Shown here one piece after another: positions 26,273 through 35,939 of a stretch of DNA of 64,000 nucleotides; position 1 is the first letter of the stretch; each line of letters begins with the position of its first letter. The notes under the pieces were generated by a model. The model was not told where the DNA came from. It worked only from the letters and a program-made list of their open reading frames with translations, and did no database searches. Origin of the DNA: Blastocatellia bacterium (lineage in GTDB: Bacteria; Acidobacteriota; Blastocatellia; Pyrinomonadales; Pyrinomonadaceae); assembly GCA_016789265.1 (NCBI GenBank), contig JAEUQK010000018.1, forward strand, positions 1 through 64,000, written 5' to 3'. A program made the translations under genes and the position numbers.

Positions 26273-28105
26273 ATGCCGAAGGCCTTGTCCGGTCAAAGTA
26301 TGCTCCAACCTACCGACAATCCACTAATTGCAGGGGTGATCAGCATCGCGATCTCGGCGATCCTTACCATTCTAGTACGCGAATTTGCGCGGCGGTACGG
26401 ACACGTCGCGAAACCGAAGTCGGACCGCTGGCACAAAAAGCCGACCGCGATGCTGGGCGGTGTTGCAATAGCGGCGGCGACGCTGATCGGCTATCTTGTC
26501 TTCGTTCCGAAAAATACTCAATCATTAGTCGTGGTCGGGGCAAGCGCCTGGCTTTTCGTCGTCGGATTGATAGACGACGTGTTCAATATCAAGCCATATC
26601 AAAAGCTTTTCGGCCAGCTCATTGGTGCAACATTCGTCGTCGGATTCGGACTTACACTGCCGCTCACCGGAAACCAGCTGATCGATATCTGGGTGACCGT
26701 GTTTTGGATAATCGGCATTACTAACGCGATCAACCTGCTCGACAACATGGACGGGCTTGCCGCCGGTATCGCGGCGATCGCCGCAGGGTCACTTGCGTTT
26801 GGTATGTTCGGCAGCAGCCCCGCTGGCGAGATCATTCTTGTGACCGTATTCATCGGAGCCTTGATCGGATTTTTGTTCTTTAACTTTAATCCGGCATCGA
26901 TCTTTATGGGCGATTGCGGGTCGATGTTCGTGGGTTTCTTGCTTTCGACATCGGTTCTTCTTGGCCAATCTGGCGGTCGTTCGCGAGGGATCTTCTCGAT
27001 CCTTGCGGTTCCCGTCCTGATCCTTTTTGTGCCGATATTTGACACGACTTTCGTTACGGTCTTAAGAAAGCTATGGGGAAGAAAAGCTTCGCAGGGCGGC
27101 CGGGACCACACATCGCACAGACTGGTTGCCTTGGGCCTTTCTGAGCGCTCCGCGGTGATGATGCTTTATGGTTTCGCGATCGTCGCTGGGGCCCTTGCGA
27201 TCGCAGTATCCCAACTGCCTGTTACCAGCAGCTTGGCGCTCATCGGGCTATTTACAGCGGCTCTTACGATAATCGGTGTTTACCTGTCGAAGGTAAAGGT
27301 CTATGAAGAGACCGAGGAGGAGCTCGCCGCTTCGAACAACGCTGTCTTTGCTTTCCTGATTCATTTCTCGCACAAGCGACGCGTTTTCGAGGTTATACTT
27401 GACGCTTTCCTCATCACGGTTTGCTACTACGGCGCTTACGTTTTTCTGTTCGGTCCTTTCGAACAAAGCGGGAACTGGGAACTCTTTTTGTCCACCGTCC
27501 CGATCCTCCTCATATTGAAGCTATTCGCGTTCTTTTTCGTTGGGGTTTACCGCGGCATCTGGCGATACACCTCGATCAGCGATCTTATCGTTTATGCCAA
27601 AGGTGTATTCATTGGATCGATCTTGAGCGCTCTTGCCGTACTGGTGCTTTACCGTTTTCAGAATTTTTCACGAGCGGTGTTCGCTTTGGATGCGCTTCTC
27701 TTGTTGTTCGCACTGGCAGGAAGCAGGATGGCCTTCAGGTTTATCCGTGAGATCATTCCTTCGCCTCATGAAGCCGAAGGCCGACGAGCTCTAATTTACG
27801 GGGCCGGCGACGGCGGTGAGATGTTGCTGCGTGAACTTAGAAAGAATTCTGACTGGAATTTTCGCCCTGTCGGATTTGTCGACGATGATCCTCTCAAGAA
27901 AGACAAATTGATAAATGGACTAAAGGTTTTCGATTCGAACGGTTCGCTTGCCCGGGTTTGTCGTGACCTTGAAATAAACGCGATACTTATTTCGACGGGA
28001 AAGATCGAGGCCGCGGCCCTTAAAGAGGTCAAGGAATTTTGCCGCGAAGCCGACATCCAGTTATATCGAGCAGAGATCAAGATTGAACCCCTGGGATTCG
28101 ATTGA
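26273..28105 (+). CDS. Fusion of WecA/MraY-type sugar-phosphate transferase and CapD/FlaA1 N-terminal membrane domain
   Basis: I use ATG 26273 with AGGA upstream; TTG 26261 and ATG 26300 are alternatives. Residues about 15-330 form a WecA/TagO-like transferase with about ten membrane segments. Its motifs are VVGLIDDVFNIKPYQKL, NAINLLDNMDGLAAG, FMGDCGSMFVGF and GGRDHTSHRL. It would move a sugar 1-phosphate from a UDP-sugar to undecaprenyl phosphate. Residues about 365-610 have four more membrane segments and a Rossmann part (YGAGDGGEMLLRELR, VGFVDDDP). These match the N-terminal half of WbpM/CapD/FlaA1 dehydratases; the catalytic SDR half is absent. Confidence 0.85.
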   Translation: MPKALSGQSMLQPTDNPLIAGVISIAISAILTILVREFARRYGHVAKPKSDRWHKKPTAMLGGVAIAAATLIGYLVFVPKNTQSLVVVGASAWLFVVGLIDDVFNIKPYQKLFGQLIGATFVVGFGLTLPLTGNQLIDIWVTVFWIIGITNAINLLDNMDGLAAGIAAIAAGSLAFGMFGSSPAGEIILVTVFIGALIGFLFFNFNPASIFMGDCGSMFVGFLLSTSVLLGQSGGRSRGIFSILAVPVLILFVPIFDTTFVTVLRKLWGRKASQGGRDHTSHRLVALGLSERSAVMMLYGFAIVAGALAIAVSQLPVTSSLALIGLFTAALTIIGVYLSKVKVYEETEEELAASNNAVFAFLIHFSHKRRVFEVILDAFLITVCYYGAYVFLFGPFEQSGNWELFLSTVPILLILKLFAFFFVGVYRGIWRYTSISDLIVYAKGVFIGSILSALAVLVLYRFQNFSRAVFALDALLLLFALAGSRMAFRFIREIIPSPHEAEGRRALIYGAGDGGEMLLRELRKNSDWNFRPVGFVDDDPLKKDKLINGLKVFDSNGSLARVCRDLEINAILISTGKIEAAALKEVKEFCREADIQLYRAEIKIEPLGFD

Positions 28106-28121
28106 GTCGTTCAGCCACTAC

Positions 28122-29402
28122 ATGACAAGATATTTTTCGGTCAAAACAGATTCCGGAATTCGTCGTGTGCTCATCGCGGGCCTCATGTTAGTACTGTTTG
28201 CAGGTTCATATTCTGCCGCTAAATGGGGCTTTGCAAATACGATCGCGAGAGGGACGAACATTCCCGAAGTCGCGGAGTTAGGGGTCGAACTGGCGCCCGC
28301 TGATCCTCTCGCACGATATGCTTATGCCGGCATACTCGAGAACACGTTTGAACAGGGCGACGTAGCCCGATCGCTAGTCGAATACGAAAAGGCGGTGTCG
28401 CTTTCACCATCAGACTATCGCTTCTGGCTGGGACTAGGACGAGCCCGCGAGCGAGACGGTGATCGGCCAGGAGCGGAAGCCGCATATAGACAAGCACTGA
28501 AGGTCGCGCCGCATTATTCACGGGTACATTGGGCGCTCGGCAATTTGCTTGTGCGTCAAGGCTCTCTCGACGATGGATTTGGCGAAATACGGGCAGCCGC
28601 TTCATCGGACCAGACTTTCGCCGGCCCGGCTGCGGCAGCTGCATGGCAGACATTCGATGGCGACCTTGACAAGATATTGGCCGCGGTTGGTGATTCAAAT
28701 GCCGTCAAAGTTGAGCTTGCGAAACTACTGACGGTTCAGAAGCGATTTACCGAGGCGGTCATTGTTTGGCGGTCAGTTCCGTTGGATCAACGGCGATCAG
28801 AATTTGCGGAATCCGGAAAGCAGCTGTCTTTGAAATGTCTGGAAGGAGACGAGTTTCGGCTTGCTGCGTCAATAATTTTCGAAACATCTCCCGATGCGGA
28901 TATCGCTCCTAAGATCGGTGCCTTGGCGAACGGCGGATTTGAGCAGGAGATCAAGACCAGGGATACCGGGCCGTTCGAGTGGAGGATCGCCGACGGTTCA
29001 TATCCCCAGATCGGCTTGACCGACGGTCAGAAAAGAGCTGGCAGCGTCAGCCTGTTCGTTCGCTTTACAGGTGCGGCCAATGCTGAGTTTCGTGATGTGT
29101 CGCAGCTCATCGCAGTTGATCCGTCAAGGAAATATCGCATTTGGTTTTCGTACCGGTCGGAACTCAAAAGCCAGGCCAATGTGCGTTGGGAAGCGATCGC
29201 AGGTCGAAGTGGGATGCGTTTAGGAATTTCGGAACCTATCTTGCCAAGTTCAGAGTGGCGCGATCAGGTATTCGACCTTAACGTGCCCTCAGACGTAGAC
29301 GGAATAACACTCCGCCTGATTCGGGAGAATTGCAAATTACAAATGTGTGTTATGACCGGTGCCGTCTGGTTCGATGAGTTCAGGCTAGAGGCCTCAAATT
29401 AG
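28122..29402 (+). CDS. TPR protein with N-terminal membrane anchor and C-terminal carbohydrate-binding-like domain
   Basis: I choose ATG 28122; an upstream start at 28083 would overlap the fusion gene by 23 bases. Of 426 residues, one hydrophobic helix near the N-terminus (IRRVLIAGLMLVLFAGSY) is followed by tetratricopeptide repeats at about 60-150 (YEKAVSLSPSDYRFWLGLG and AYRQALKVAPHYSRVHWALG). Residues about 280-426 look like a beta-sandwich (FEWRIADGS, RKYRIWFSYRSELKS, AVWFDEFRLEA). It probably acts in the periplasm in assembly or length control of the glycan. Function not established. Confidence 0.7.
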   Translation: MTRYFSVKTDSGIRRVLIAGLMLVLFAGSYSAAKWGFANTIARGTNIPEVAELGVELAPADPLARYAYAGILENTFEQGDVARSLVEYEKAVSLSPSDYRFWLGLGRARERDGDRPGAEAAYRQALKVAPHYSRVHWALGNLLVRQGSLDDGFGEIRAAASSDQTFAGPAAAAAWQTFDGDLDKILAAVGDSNAVKVELAKLLTVQKRFTEAVIVWRSVPLDQRRSEFAESGKQLSLKCLEGDEFRLAASIIFETSPDADIAPKIGALANGGFEQEIKTRDTGPFEWRIADGSYPQIGLTDGQKRAGSVSLFVRFTGAANAEFRDVSQLIAVDPSRKYRIWFSYRSELKSQANVRWEAIAGRSGMRLGISEPILPSSEWRDQVFDLNVPSDVDGITLRLIRENCKLQMCVMTGAVWFDEFRLEASN

Positions 29403-29403
29403 G

Positions 29404-30795
29404 ATGCCGGACGAAACAGGACGAAAAGGAAAATTAGAACGCCCGGCCGGCTATCCCATCGGTACTAGGCCTTCTCGCACGGTCTTTTTTCTTCTGCTCT
29501 TGATCCCAATTTTGTCAACGGTCGCATACGGCGGGACCGCAATGTGGGCGTTGATGTTGATCGCACCGATGATCACGATGCTCGGGACGATCTGGCTGGT
29601 ACGATCTTGGCGAATGTCAGAGTTCTTGGTCAGTTCCGATCCGATCTGGTACCCGATCGCTGGATTGCTTCTCTTTGCTCTGTTTCAGTTGCTGCCTATC
29701 GGCGGCACAAACTTATCCGGTGAACTGCTGAGTATCTCGGCCTCCAATTCGCTTTCTCTCGATCCTTATTCGACACGTATTTTTATCGTGCGGCTATTGG
29801 GATATCTGATCTTCTTCTTAGCGGCTCTTACATTCATTGACACTGAGAAACGCCTCAGAAAACTTGCTGCGGCCACGGCGATCTTCGGCGGGATCGCCGC
29901 GTTTGCGGGAATAATTCAATGGCTTGCAAGCCCTGATGCGATTTACGGCGTGCGCCCAACACCGCAAGCGATACCTTTCGGTCCATATGTGAACCGCCAC
30001 CACTTCGCGTCGTTAATGGTGCTTTTCTCTGGCATCGCGCTTTCACAGGTTCTCGGTCGTTCGGCTTCGAAGGAGAAGAAGCTCCTGTTTGCGATCTCGC
30101 TGGTGCTGATGGCGATATCTACGGTACTTACAGGTTCGCGAGGAGGCGTTCTCGCCTACATCGCGATGTTTGCTGTGTGCTCACTGACCGCAATTCGAAA
30201 AGCAAACTCAGGTACCGCCACGGTTTACAGGTTCCCGATTGTGGCAGGCTCAGCCGCATTCGTTGTGTTTATAGTCGGGCTGGTCGTTTTCCTCGGAGGC
30301 GCTGATCCGCTTCTTCGCGGCCTAGGCCTTCAAAATGAGACAAATGATATAACTAGCGGCCGCCTACATTTTTGGTCAGTCGCCTGGCAAGTATTTACAG
30401 CCAATCCGATTTTCGGAGCCGGCATGGAAGCCTTCGGAGTTGCATACACGAAATTTGACACACGAAACGGCTTTTTCCGAACGGAACAGGCACATAACGA
30501 TTATCTCCAAATGTTAGCGGATGGCGGAGTTGTAGGATTTGGTATCGCGGTTTCGTTTTTAGTGATGTTTGTAAAGCGAGGTATTAACGCCATTACAAAC
30601 GCGAGCAGCGAATTCGTGCTCGATACACGCATCGGAGCATTCGCAGGCTGTCTGGGTATCTTGATACACAGCTTTTTCGATTTCCCGCTGCGTACGGCCT
30701 CAAACGCTTTCTTCTTTCTGCTCGTTCTAGCGATGATGCTGGTCCAAGTTTCGAATAAACAAGACGACGAAACGCTCACCGGACGCGAACCGTGA
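29404..30795 (+). CDS. O-antigen ligase / polymerase family membrane protein (Wzy_C)
   Basis: This 463-residue polytopic protein has about eleven hydrophobic segments and a periplasmic loop region. The Wzy_C-type block is GSRGGVLAYIAMFAV, followed by the characteristic EQAHNDYLQMLADGGVVGF with its conserved His. Such proteins ligate lipid-linked O-antigen to lipid A core or polymerise repeats. In an ABC-exported pathway the ligase role is the more natural one. It ends the operon. Its 3' end overlaps the convergent minus-strand TPR gene by 20 bases, with no terminator between. Confidence 0.82.
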   Translation: MPDETGRKGKLERPAGYPIGTRPSRTVFFLLLLIPILSTVAYGGTAMWALMLIAPMITMLGTIWLVRSWRMSEFLVSSDPIWYPIAGLLLFALFQLLPIGGTNLSGELLSISASNSLSLDPYSTRIFIVRLLGYLIFFLAALTFIDTEKRLRKLAAATAIFGGIAAFAGIIQWLASPDAIYGVRPTPQAIPFGPYVNRHHFASLMVLFSGIALSQVLGRSASKEKKLLFAISLVLMAISTVLTGSRGGVLAYIAMFAVCSLTAIRKANSGTATVYRFPIVAGSAAFVVFIVGLVVFLGGADPLLRGLGLQNETNDITSGRLHFWSVAWQVFTANPIFGAGMEAFGVAYTKFDTRNGFFRTEQAHNDYLQMLADGGVVGFGIAVSFLVMFVKRGINAITNASSEFVLDTRIGAFAGCLGILIHSFFDFPLRTASNAFFFLLVLAMMLVQVSNKQDDETLTGREP

Positions 30796-33757
30796 CGACT
30801 TTCTTGCCGCACGGAAGCTCGAACACGACCTGAAACAATCCAGTATTTTCGCTTATCGATTTGATCACATAAAGAGACCTGCCCGTGACACCCGCAATTT
30901 CCGGCTCAAGTCGAACCTCGATGTCCTTGATGCTGTTCGAACGCGCGTCTATAGTCTTCGGATCAACGCCTTCAGAGGCCGATATCAAGAGAGCAATACT
31001 TCCGCCGTTATTTATTAAGGAAATGCTCTCCTGGCTTGCCTCTATAGTACAAGGGGTGATCTCGCCGCCGGTGATCTCTTTACCCTCAACGACCCGCGGG
31101 CGAGAAATCCCATTTGCGATCGGATCTTCTTTCGACTGATCAGTTTTTGCTTTTTCATTATTTATCGGCTGGTCGGCCGCTTCGGTATTTTTGTCGACTT
31201 CTGCTTTCTCCGCCGATTTCGGTACAGTGATAACGATAGGTTCGAATATAGGCTTTGGCCTTGATGATACAGCAACGTTGGTCGTATCTTCTTTCGCGGG
31301 TTCAGTCTTTGGCTTTTCAGCGATCACGCCCGGTGCGCCGGTTTCGTCAGCCTGCTTGATCTGAGGCGTCACTTCAGGAGACGGAGAAGGGGACGGGGAC
31401 GGCTCCACTAATACTATTGCGGGTTTCTCCACAACCGTAGGTGGTGTGTCCTCGGTTTTCAAAGCAGGCTGCGGTGATGGTGACGGAGTTGTTTCCGGTG
31501 TCGGCGTTGTTGCCGTGACCGCCGGCTTTTCCAATTCCGGAGATCTTTCGCCTTGGATCGGGGACGGAGTTGCTTCCGGTAGTGACTTTGCTTCCGTCGA
31601 ACTCTCCCCAGGTTTCTCATTCACCGTGGTTGTGCCTGTCTTATCGGCCGTTTTAGATACATCTGACGCCGCGATCGGGCTCAATCCGATCTCGTTCTCA
31701 AGGCCATCGACCTTCCCATTGACCTTCTTGTACAAAGAACTGATCACGAGATATCGCGATATGTTAGGTTTATCGATCTTGTAACTCGAGATATAGGTTT
31801 TGAGCGCCTCTTCGTCCTTGCCTTCGGCCTCAAGAGCAGCGCCAAGGTTCCAAGTGGCAGATCGCCACCAAGCGCTATCCTTTGGCAAGACGCTTATAGC
31901 CCTTCTGAATCTGATCGCCGCATCCCCGGCATTCCCCGTCTGAAGCAATGCGAGGCCAGTTGCTTCCTCGATCCGTCCTCGCAAAATTGCGGAAAGAGTT
32001 TGTTTAGGCACTTCCGGGATCAACAGGAAATTTCCTTTGAAAAACGCGTCTTCACGTGCCTCATAGAGTTCGGTCGCCATTACAGCGGCCGCAGGATTTG
32101 GGACATTCAGAGCCGAATCAACGCTCGAGGTTGCGGAACGGGCATACTCAAGTGCCTTTTCAGGTGCGATCTTCTTTTGCAGTAGCGTCTGCGCCGCAAA
32201 GAGCTTCCGATGGATCGCCATGTCATCGGAACCACTTGTGAACCGCTCTGCGACGGTTGTCGCTGCCGTCTCGTCAGGCTTTTCCGATGACATCAACTGA
32301 TGAAATTCGAGAAGCGAACGAAGCTGACCCGCAGATTCGCTGAAATCGGCGGATACATAGGCAAATATACTTGCCCGTCTCTCAATAGAAACCAGATCAG
32401 AGAAATCTTTCAAGCTTCGTTCGATACGCCCTCCCAGCTTGGCGCGTATTTCGTCGTTTTCGACAGTAAAACTTTTACTCAGTTCTTCTGCCGCTTCTCT
32501 ATAAAATCCTGATGCGAGCCGCGCGGATGCGATCTCGAATTGCAAAGTAGGAAAATTGCCGTACTTTCTTGCGGCCACCAGAACCTGCTCGGCTTCGACA
32601 GGTTTCTTTTGAAGCATCAAGCCGCGCGCAAGCGCGATATGCGACCAGATGAAACGTGGCTCCAGTGCGATCGCCTGTCGGGCCAGATCTACCGCCTTTT
32701 CACTTTCGTTTTGCGACGCGTACCAATATGCGGCTCCTGCCAATAGGATCACATTAGCCGTCGATTGTTCTGTTGATCTCGCAAGTTCTGCTTCGGCCTC
32801 TCTTTTCTTTCCCGCATCAAACATTGCAAGGACAAGGCCGGTTTTCGATGCGGTATCGTTCTCGTCTTTTGCAAGAATCTCCCGATAGATCGACTCAGCA
32901 TCTTCGGCCTTTCCTAGGGCCCTTTTCATCTCGGCGAGCATTCGTCTTGCGCTCAGAGAGTTGCCGTCGAGTTCAACCGCTTTTGAAAACGCACTTTCTG
33001 AGGCCTCGAGATCGAAATTCAATCTGTCGGCCATTCCTAACGTTTGAAATGCGGCAGCACTGGAACCGTCCAGTTTTATTGCGGCTTCGGCGACCCTCTT
33101 TGCTTCAGTCCCGTTCTCGGTTTCGAGATAGAAATTCGCAAGTGAGATCAGCTGTTTCGGGTCGGCCGCGACATTTTCTTCGATAATACGGGCTACGTCG
33201 ACCGCGGCCTGTGGCTGCCCTTTCCAAAACAGATTCGCCGGGATCTTTGTAATTATCTCAACAAACAATCGATCCGAGTACGGTTTTGGGGCTTCTTCAA
33301 CGGCAAGTTTGAACAATCGAGTACTTTGTTCGGGTTCGCCGGCAGAGAGTCTTTCATCAGCCATCGCGGCCCGGGCAACCGATAATGATTCTTGAGCGCG
33401 ACGCTTGTTATCCGATTTCGGAAACTCAGCTATGAATTTTAGGAGCAGCGCTGCCTTTTCGGCTGGGGAAGCCGCGGCCAGAGCTTCGTCAAGCTTTGCT
33501 TTTTCAACCGCCGGATCTATCGGCTTTGGGGTCACCGTGGGCTTTGGTTTGGTATTGGACGCAGTCGACTTTTTCTGAAGCGGCTTATTTGATGTCTGCG
33601 ACCTCTGGTTCGACGCTGGTGTTTTGGCTGTCTTTTTGCCCGCGATCGGTTTCGCGCCTGGCTTGTTTTGCTTAGGCTGAGGTGACTGTGCTATCACACC
33701 CGTAAGTAACGACCCCGCCACCATTAATGCACAGATCTTGTTTACAAAAAACGTCAC
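30776..33757 (-). CDS. Large secreted TPR protein with Pro/Ser/Thr-rich linker
   Basis: I take GTG 33757, with GGAG six bases upstream; the upstream TTG at 33769 lies just before that site. The protein has 993 residues. A signal peptide (KICALMVAGSLLTGVIAQ) and a Lys/Pro-rich stretch to about 90 lead into TPR-like helices from about 95 to 670. A low-complexity linker with PSPSPSPSP follows (about 690-880), then a C-terminal beta-rich domain (about 895-993). It is probably a periplasmic or outer-membrane scaffold. It converges on the polysaccharide operon, overlapping it by 20 bases, and may or may not be related to it. Confidence 0.75.
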   Translation of the reverse strand: MTFFVNKICALMVAGSLLTGVIAQSPQPKQNKPGAKPIAGKKTAKTPASNQRSQTSNKPLQKKSTASNTKPKPTVTPKPIDPAVEKAKLDEALAAASPAEKAALLLKFIAEFPKSDNKRRAQESLSVARAAMADERLSAGEPEQSTRLFKLAVEEAPKPYSDRLFVEIITKIPANLFWKGQPQAAVDVARIIEENVAADPKQLISLANFYLETENGTEAKRVAEAAIKLDGSSAAAFQTLGMADRLNFDLEASESAFSKAVELDGNSLSARRMLAEMKRALGKAEDAESIYREILAKDENDTASKTGLVLAMFDAGKKREAEAELARSTEQSTANVILLAGAAYWYASQNESEKAVDLARQAIALEPRFIWSHIALARGLMLQKKPVEAEQVLVAARKYGNFPTLQFEIASARLASGFYREAAEELSKSFTVENDEIRAKLGGRIERSLKDFSDLVSIERRASIFAYVSADFSESAGQLRSLLEFHQLMSSEKPDETAATTVAERFTSGSDDMAIHRKLFAAQTLLQKKIAPEKALEYARSATSSVDSALNVPNPAAAVMATELYEAREDAFFKGNFLLIPEVPKQTLSAILRGRIEEATGLALLQTGNAGDAAIRFRRAISVLPKDSAWWRSATWNLGAALEAEGKDEEALKTYISSYKIDKPNISRYLVISSLYKKVNGKVDGLENEIGLSPIAASDVSKTADKTGTTTVNEKPGESSTEAKSLPEATPSPIQGERSPELEKPAVTATTPTPETTPSPSPQPALKTEDTPPTVVEKPAIVLVEPSPSPSPSPEVTPQIKQADETGAPGVIAEKPKTEPAKEDTTNVAVSSRPKPIFEPIVITVPKSAEKAEVDKNTEAADQPINNEKAKTDQSKEDPIANGISRPRVVEGKEITGGEITPCTIEASQESISLINNGGSIALLISASEGVDPKTIDARSNSIKDIEVRLEPEIAGVTGRSLYVIKSISENTGLFQVVFELPCGKKVVTVRVR

Positions 33758-33843
33758 TAAAATCTCCAAAATCCCCTACCTGACTTCCTCAAATATTATC
33801 ACGTTATTGCATTGTTTCCGTTGCAGCCGTATTCTCGTTCCGT

Positions 33844-34362
33844 ATGACCGACCTCGACCGATTGTGGTCCGAAATGCTTGAAGAAGCCTTGAATGCCGCA
33901 CGCGCCTCAGGACGCGGCGATGTTGCCGAATACCTCGATCTTAAAACGAAAAACGATGCAATGAGGCGTACAAGTATTCGCTGGCTGTTCGAATCGATCA
34001 CGGAACTGGCGGCCGAGGCTAACCGCGAGTTAGCGATGATCACGATCGACAGAGAGGACCCGCACAATTTCGAGCACCTTGGTGCCAACATCGTAGGTAC
34101 GCTGATGAAGCTTCGCTACGGTGTGAGATGCCTTACTGTAGAAGCCGGTTGGACGCGAACCCCGACGGACGGTTTTATGCGCGGCGGGGCCTTGGCAATT
34201 GCGAAACTCACGCATTTCGGCATGGCGAAGATGAACGTCGAGCTTGCCCTGAAGCCTGCTTCAGAGGTTCCGGTGTGGATGGCGACATATCAGGATGGAT
34301 CCTCGATCGAGGTCGACCCGGAGTTTCTTCGCAGCCATTTCGCCATATTTATCGGCTCCTAG
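33844..34362 (+). CDS. Uncharacterised 172-residue protein
   Basis: I do not recognise the family. The N-terminal half is charged and helical (DRLWSEMLEEALNAARASGR, RWLFESITELAAEANRELA). The C-terminal half is mixed alpha/beta (NIVGTLMKLRYGVRCLTVEA, GGALAIAKLTHFGMAKMNVE). There is no signal peptide or membrane segment, so it is likely cytosolic. It starts 86 bases from the divergent TPR gene and is followed by about 120 bases without a gene. Codon use resembles that of its neighbours, so I regard it as a real gene. Confidence 0.6.
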   Translation: MTDLDRLWSEMLEEALNAARASGRGDVAEYLDLKTKNDAMRRTSIRWLFESITELAAEANRELAMITIDREDPHNFEHLGANIVGTLMKLRYGVRCLTVEAGWTRTPTDGFMRGGALAIAKLTHFGMAKMNVELALKPASEVPVWMATYQDGSSIEVDPEFLRSHFAIFIGS

Positions 34363-34480
34363 CGGATCACAGTTTGTCGCGGGTATGTCGGTTCGGGCCC
34401 CCGCTTTGTAAATGCGCCCTAGATACGTTAAAATTTAGGTTTCTAAATTGGTTTTCATTTATAGGAGTAATTGACCGAAC

Positions 34481-35212
34481 GTGAAAGAGGAACTAGCAAA
34501 GTTAATAGATCTACAGAAGTCCGATACTAAAATTCGGCAATTAAAACAAGCCATAGAAACGGCATCAGAAAGGCGTGCGAGTCTCGAACAGGAGTTTGAA
34601 CAGCACGCCTCTTCTATTCGCGAGATACAAAAACGGCGTGACGATTTAACTGCCGAACGCGCCGCCAACGAAAATCAGATCGCCGAAAACAAGACATATC
34701 TCGAGAGGGCCGATCGAAATCTCAAGCACTCGCAGAATCAAAAAGAATATGAGACAGCCATGCGGGAGATCGATGCTTTGAATAAGCAGGTCACCGCCCT
34801 TGAGACCAAGGTCGTAGAGCTTTTGGGTTCGATAGAGGAAGTCGAAAAGGAGCTGGAAACTCGAGCTGAGGAGATCAATACGCTTGATGCAAAGCGTTCC
34901 GAAGCAATGGCGGCGTTCGATTTGGAAGTCGCCGGTAACCAAGCAGATCTGGAAAATGAATCTGCAAAACGCAAGGTAGTGTTTGACACCTTACCCAGCC
35001 AACTTGCTTCGGTGTATGACCGCCTCGCGCAACGTAGCCGTGACGGCATCGCGGTTGCCGAGGTCGTCAACGGATCATGCACCGCATGCAATATGTCGCT
35101 GCGTCCTCAGATGAATGTCGAGGTTAAAAAGAGCGACAAGATAATAACCTGCGAGAATTGCTCGCGCATTCTTTACATCGCAAGTCGGGAAGCCGAAGCC
35201 ACAGCCTCTTAG
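34481..35212 (+). CDS. Coiled-coil protein with C4 zinc-ribbon (CdsZ/Rv2229c-like)
   Basis: The GTG start at 34481 yields MKEELAKLIDLQKSDTKIRQ. An AGGAG lies about 12 bases upstream. The 243-residue protein has a long antiparallel coiled coil (about 1-165, with SQNQKEYETAMREIDALNKQ). A C-terminal zinc ribbon follows, with CTACNMSLRPQ and CENCSRILY. This architecture is widespread and poorly understood; relatives have been proposed as nucleic-acid or chaperone-like scaffolds. A strong terminator follows 26 bases after the stop. Confidence 0.82.
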   Translation: MKEELAKLIDLQKSDTKIRQLKQAIETASERRASLEQEFEQHASSIREIQKRRDDLTAERAANENQIAENKTYLERADRNLKHSQNQKEYETAMREIDALNKQVTALETKVVELLGSIEEVEKELETRAEEINTLDAKRSEAMAAFDLEVAGNQADLENESAKRKVVFDTLPSQLASVYDRLAQRSRDGIAVAEVVNGSCTACNMSLRPQMNVEVKKSDKIITCENCSRILYIASREAEATAS

Positions 35213-35238
35213 CTTCTGTATTCAAGATGGATCGAATG

Positions 35239-35263
35239 GCCCGGCAGATCGTCGGGCTTTTTT
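35239..35263 (+). terminator. Rho-independent terminator
   Basis: The stem GCCCGGC/GTCGGGC (one G-U pair), a five-base loop and six T residues directly after it form a standard intrinsic terminator for the zinc-ribbon gene. Confidence 0.85.
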
Positions 35264-35378
35264 CTGTTCTCATGCTGCGTCTGAATATGCGATAATTATT
35301 TTTCGGCACTTCCTCGCTTTGCCGTTACCACACTTCTATTCTTTCTAATTCACATTTCCCGATCTTGTTCTCCGACGT

Positions 35379-35939
35379 ATGAGATTATTGATCTTTCTCG
35401 CCTTACCGGTTCTGTTCATCTCAGTTGTTCACGCCCAGGTGAAAACTAATTCTTCGATCGAGCAGCAACTAAGAGTTCTTGGTTCCGAAGGCATCGAGGT
35501 TGCTTTTGATGCCGGTTCAAATGTCACGACATTGCGAGCTGTAGCGGAAAACTTCAGAAATGACGAAGTGAAACGCTCAGGCGTCCGCGCAATGAACTTT
35601 GCGGCCGGAGTCATCTACCCCGGCAGTGGCATCGAACACTCGCCTGAGCAGATCCTGCTAACCTTTTGGGTCCTTTCCTCGAAACCCCGATTCGGAGAGG
35701 ACCACACATTCAGCCTTTTCATTGGGTCTGAGACAATGCAGCTTGGAGAGGGGCGATACGTCGCCCGTGTACGCGATGGAATGGAGTATTTGAATTACAG
35801 CCTCACGCGTGAACAGTTACGATCGATCGCGCAGCAAAGCAACTTGAGATTTCTATTAGGAAGAGCGGAGTTTACATTTACGAAATCTCAGCTGAAACTC
35901 CTAGCGGATCTTTATCTCGCTACCGAAGTTACACAATAA
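35379..35939 (+). CDS. Secreted protein of unknown function
   Basis: The 186-residue product starts with a clear signal peptide (LLIFLALPVLFISVVHA, cleavage before QVKTNSS). The mature part of about 165 residues has no motif that I know. It contains FWVLSSKPRFGEDHTFSLF and ends LKLLADLYLATEVTQ. It lies between a terminator and the convergent polymerase gene and has its stop directly next to that gene's stop. Probably periplasmic. Confidence 0.6.
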   Translation: MRLLIFLALPVLFISVVHAQVKTNSSIEQQLRVLGSEGIEVAFDAGSNVTTLRAVAENFRNDEVKRSGVRAMNFAAGVIYPGSGIEHSPEQILLTFWVLSSKPRFGEDHTFSLFIGSETMQLGEGRYVARVRDGMEYLNYSLTREQLRSIAQQSNLRFLLGRAEFTFTKSQLKLLADLYLATEVTQ

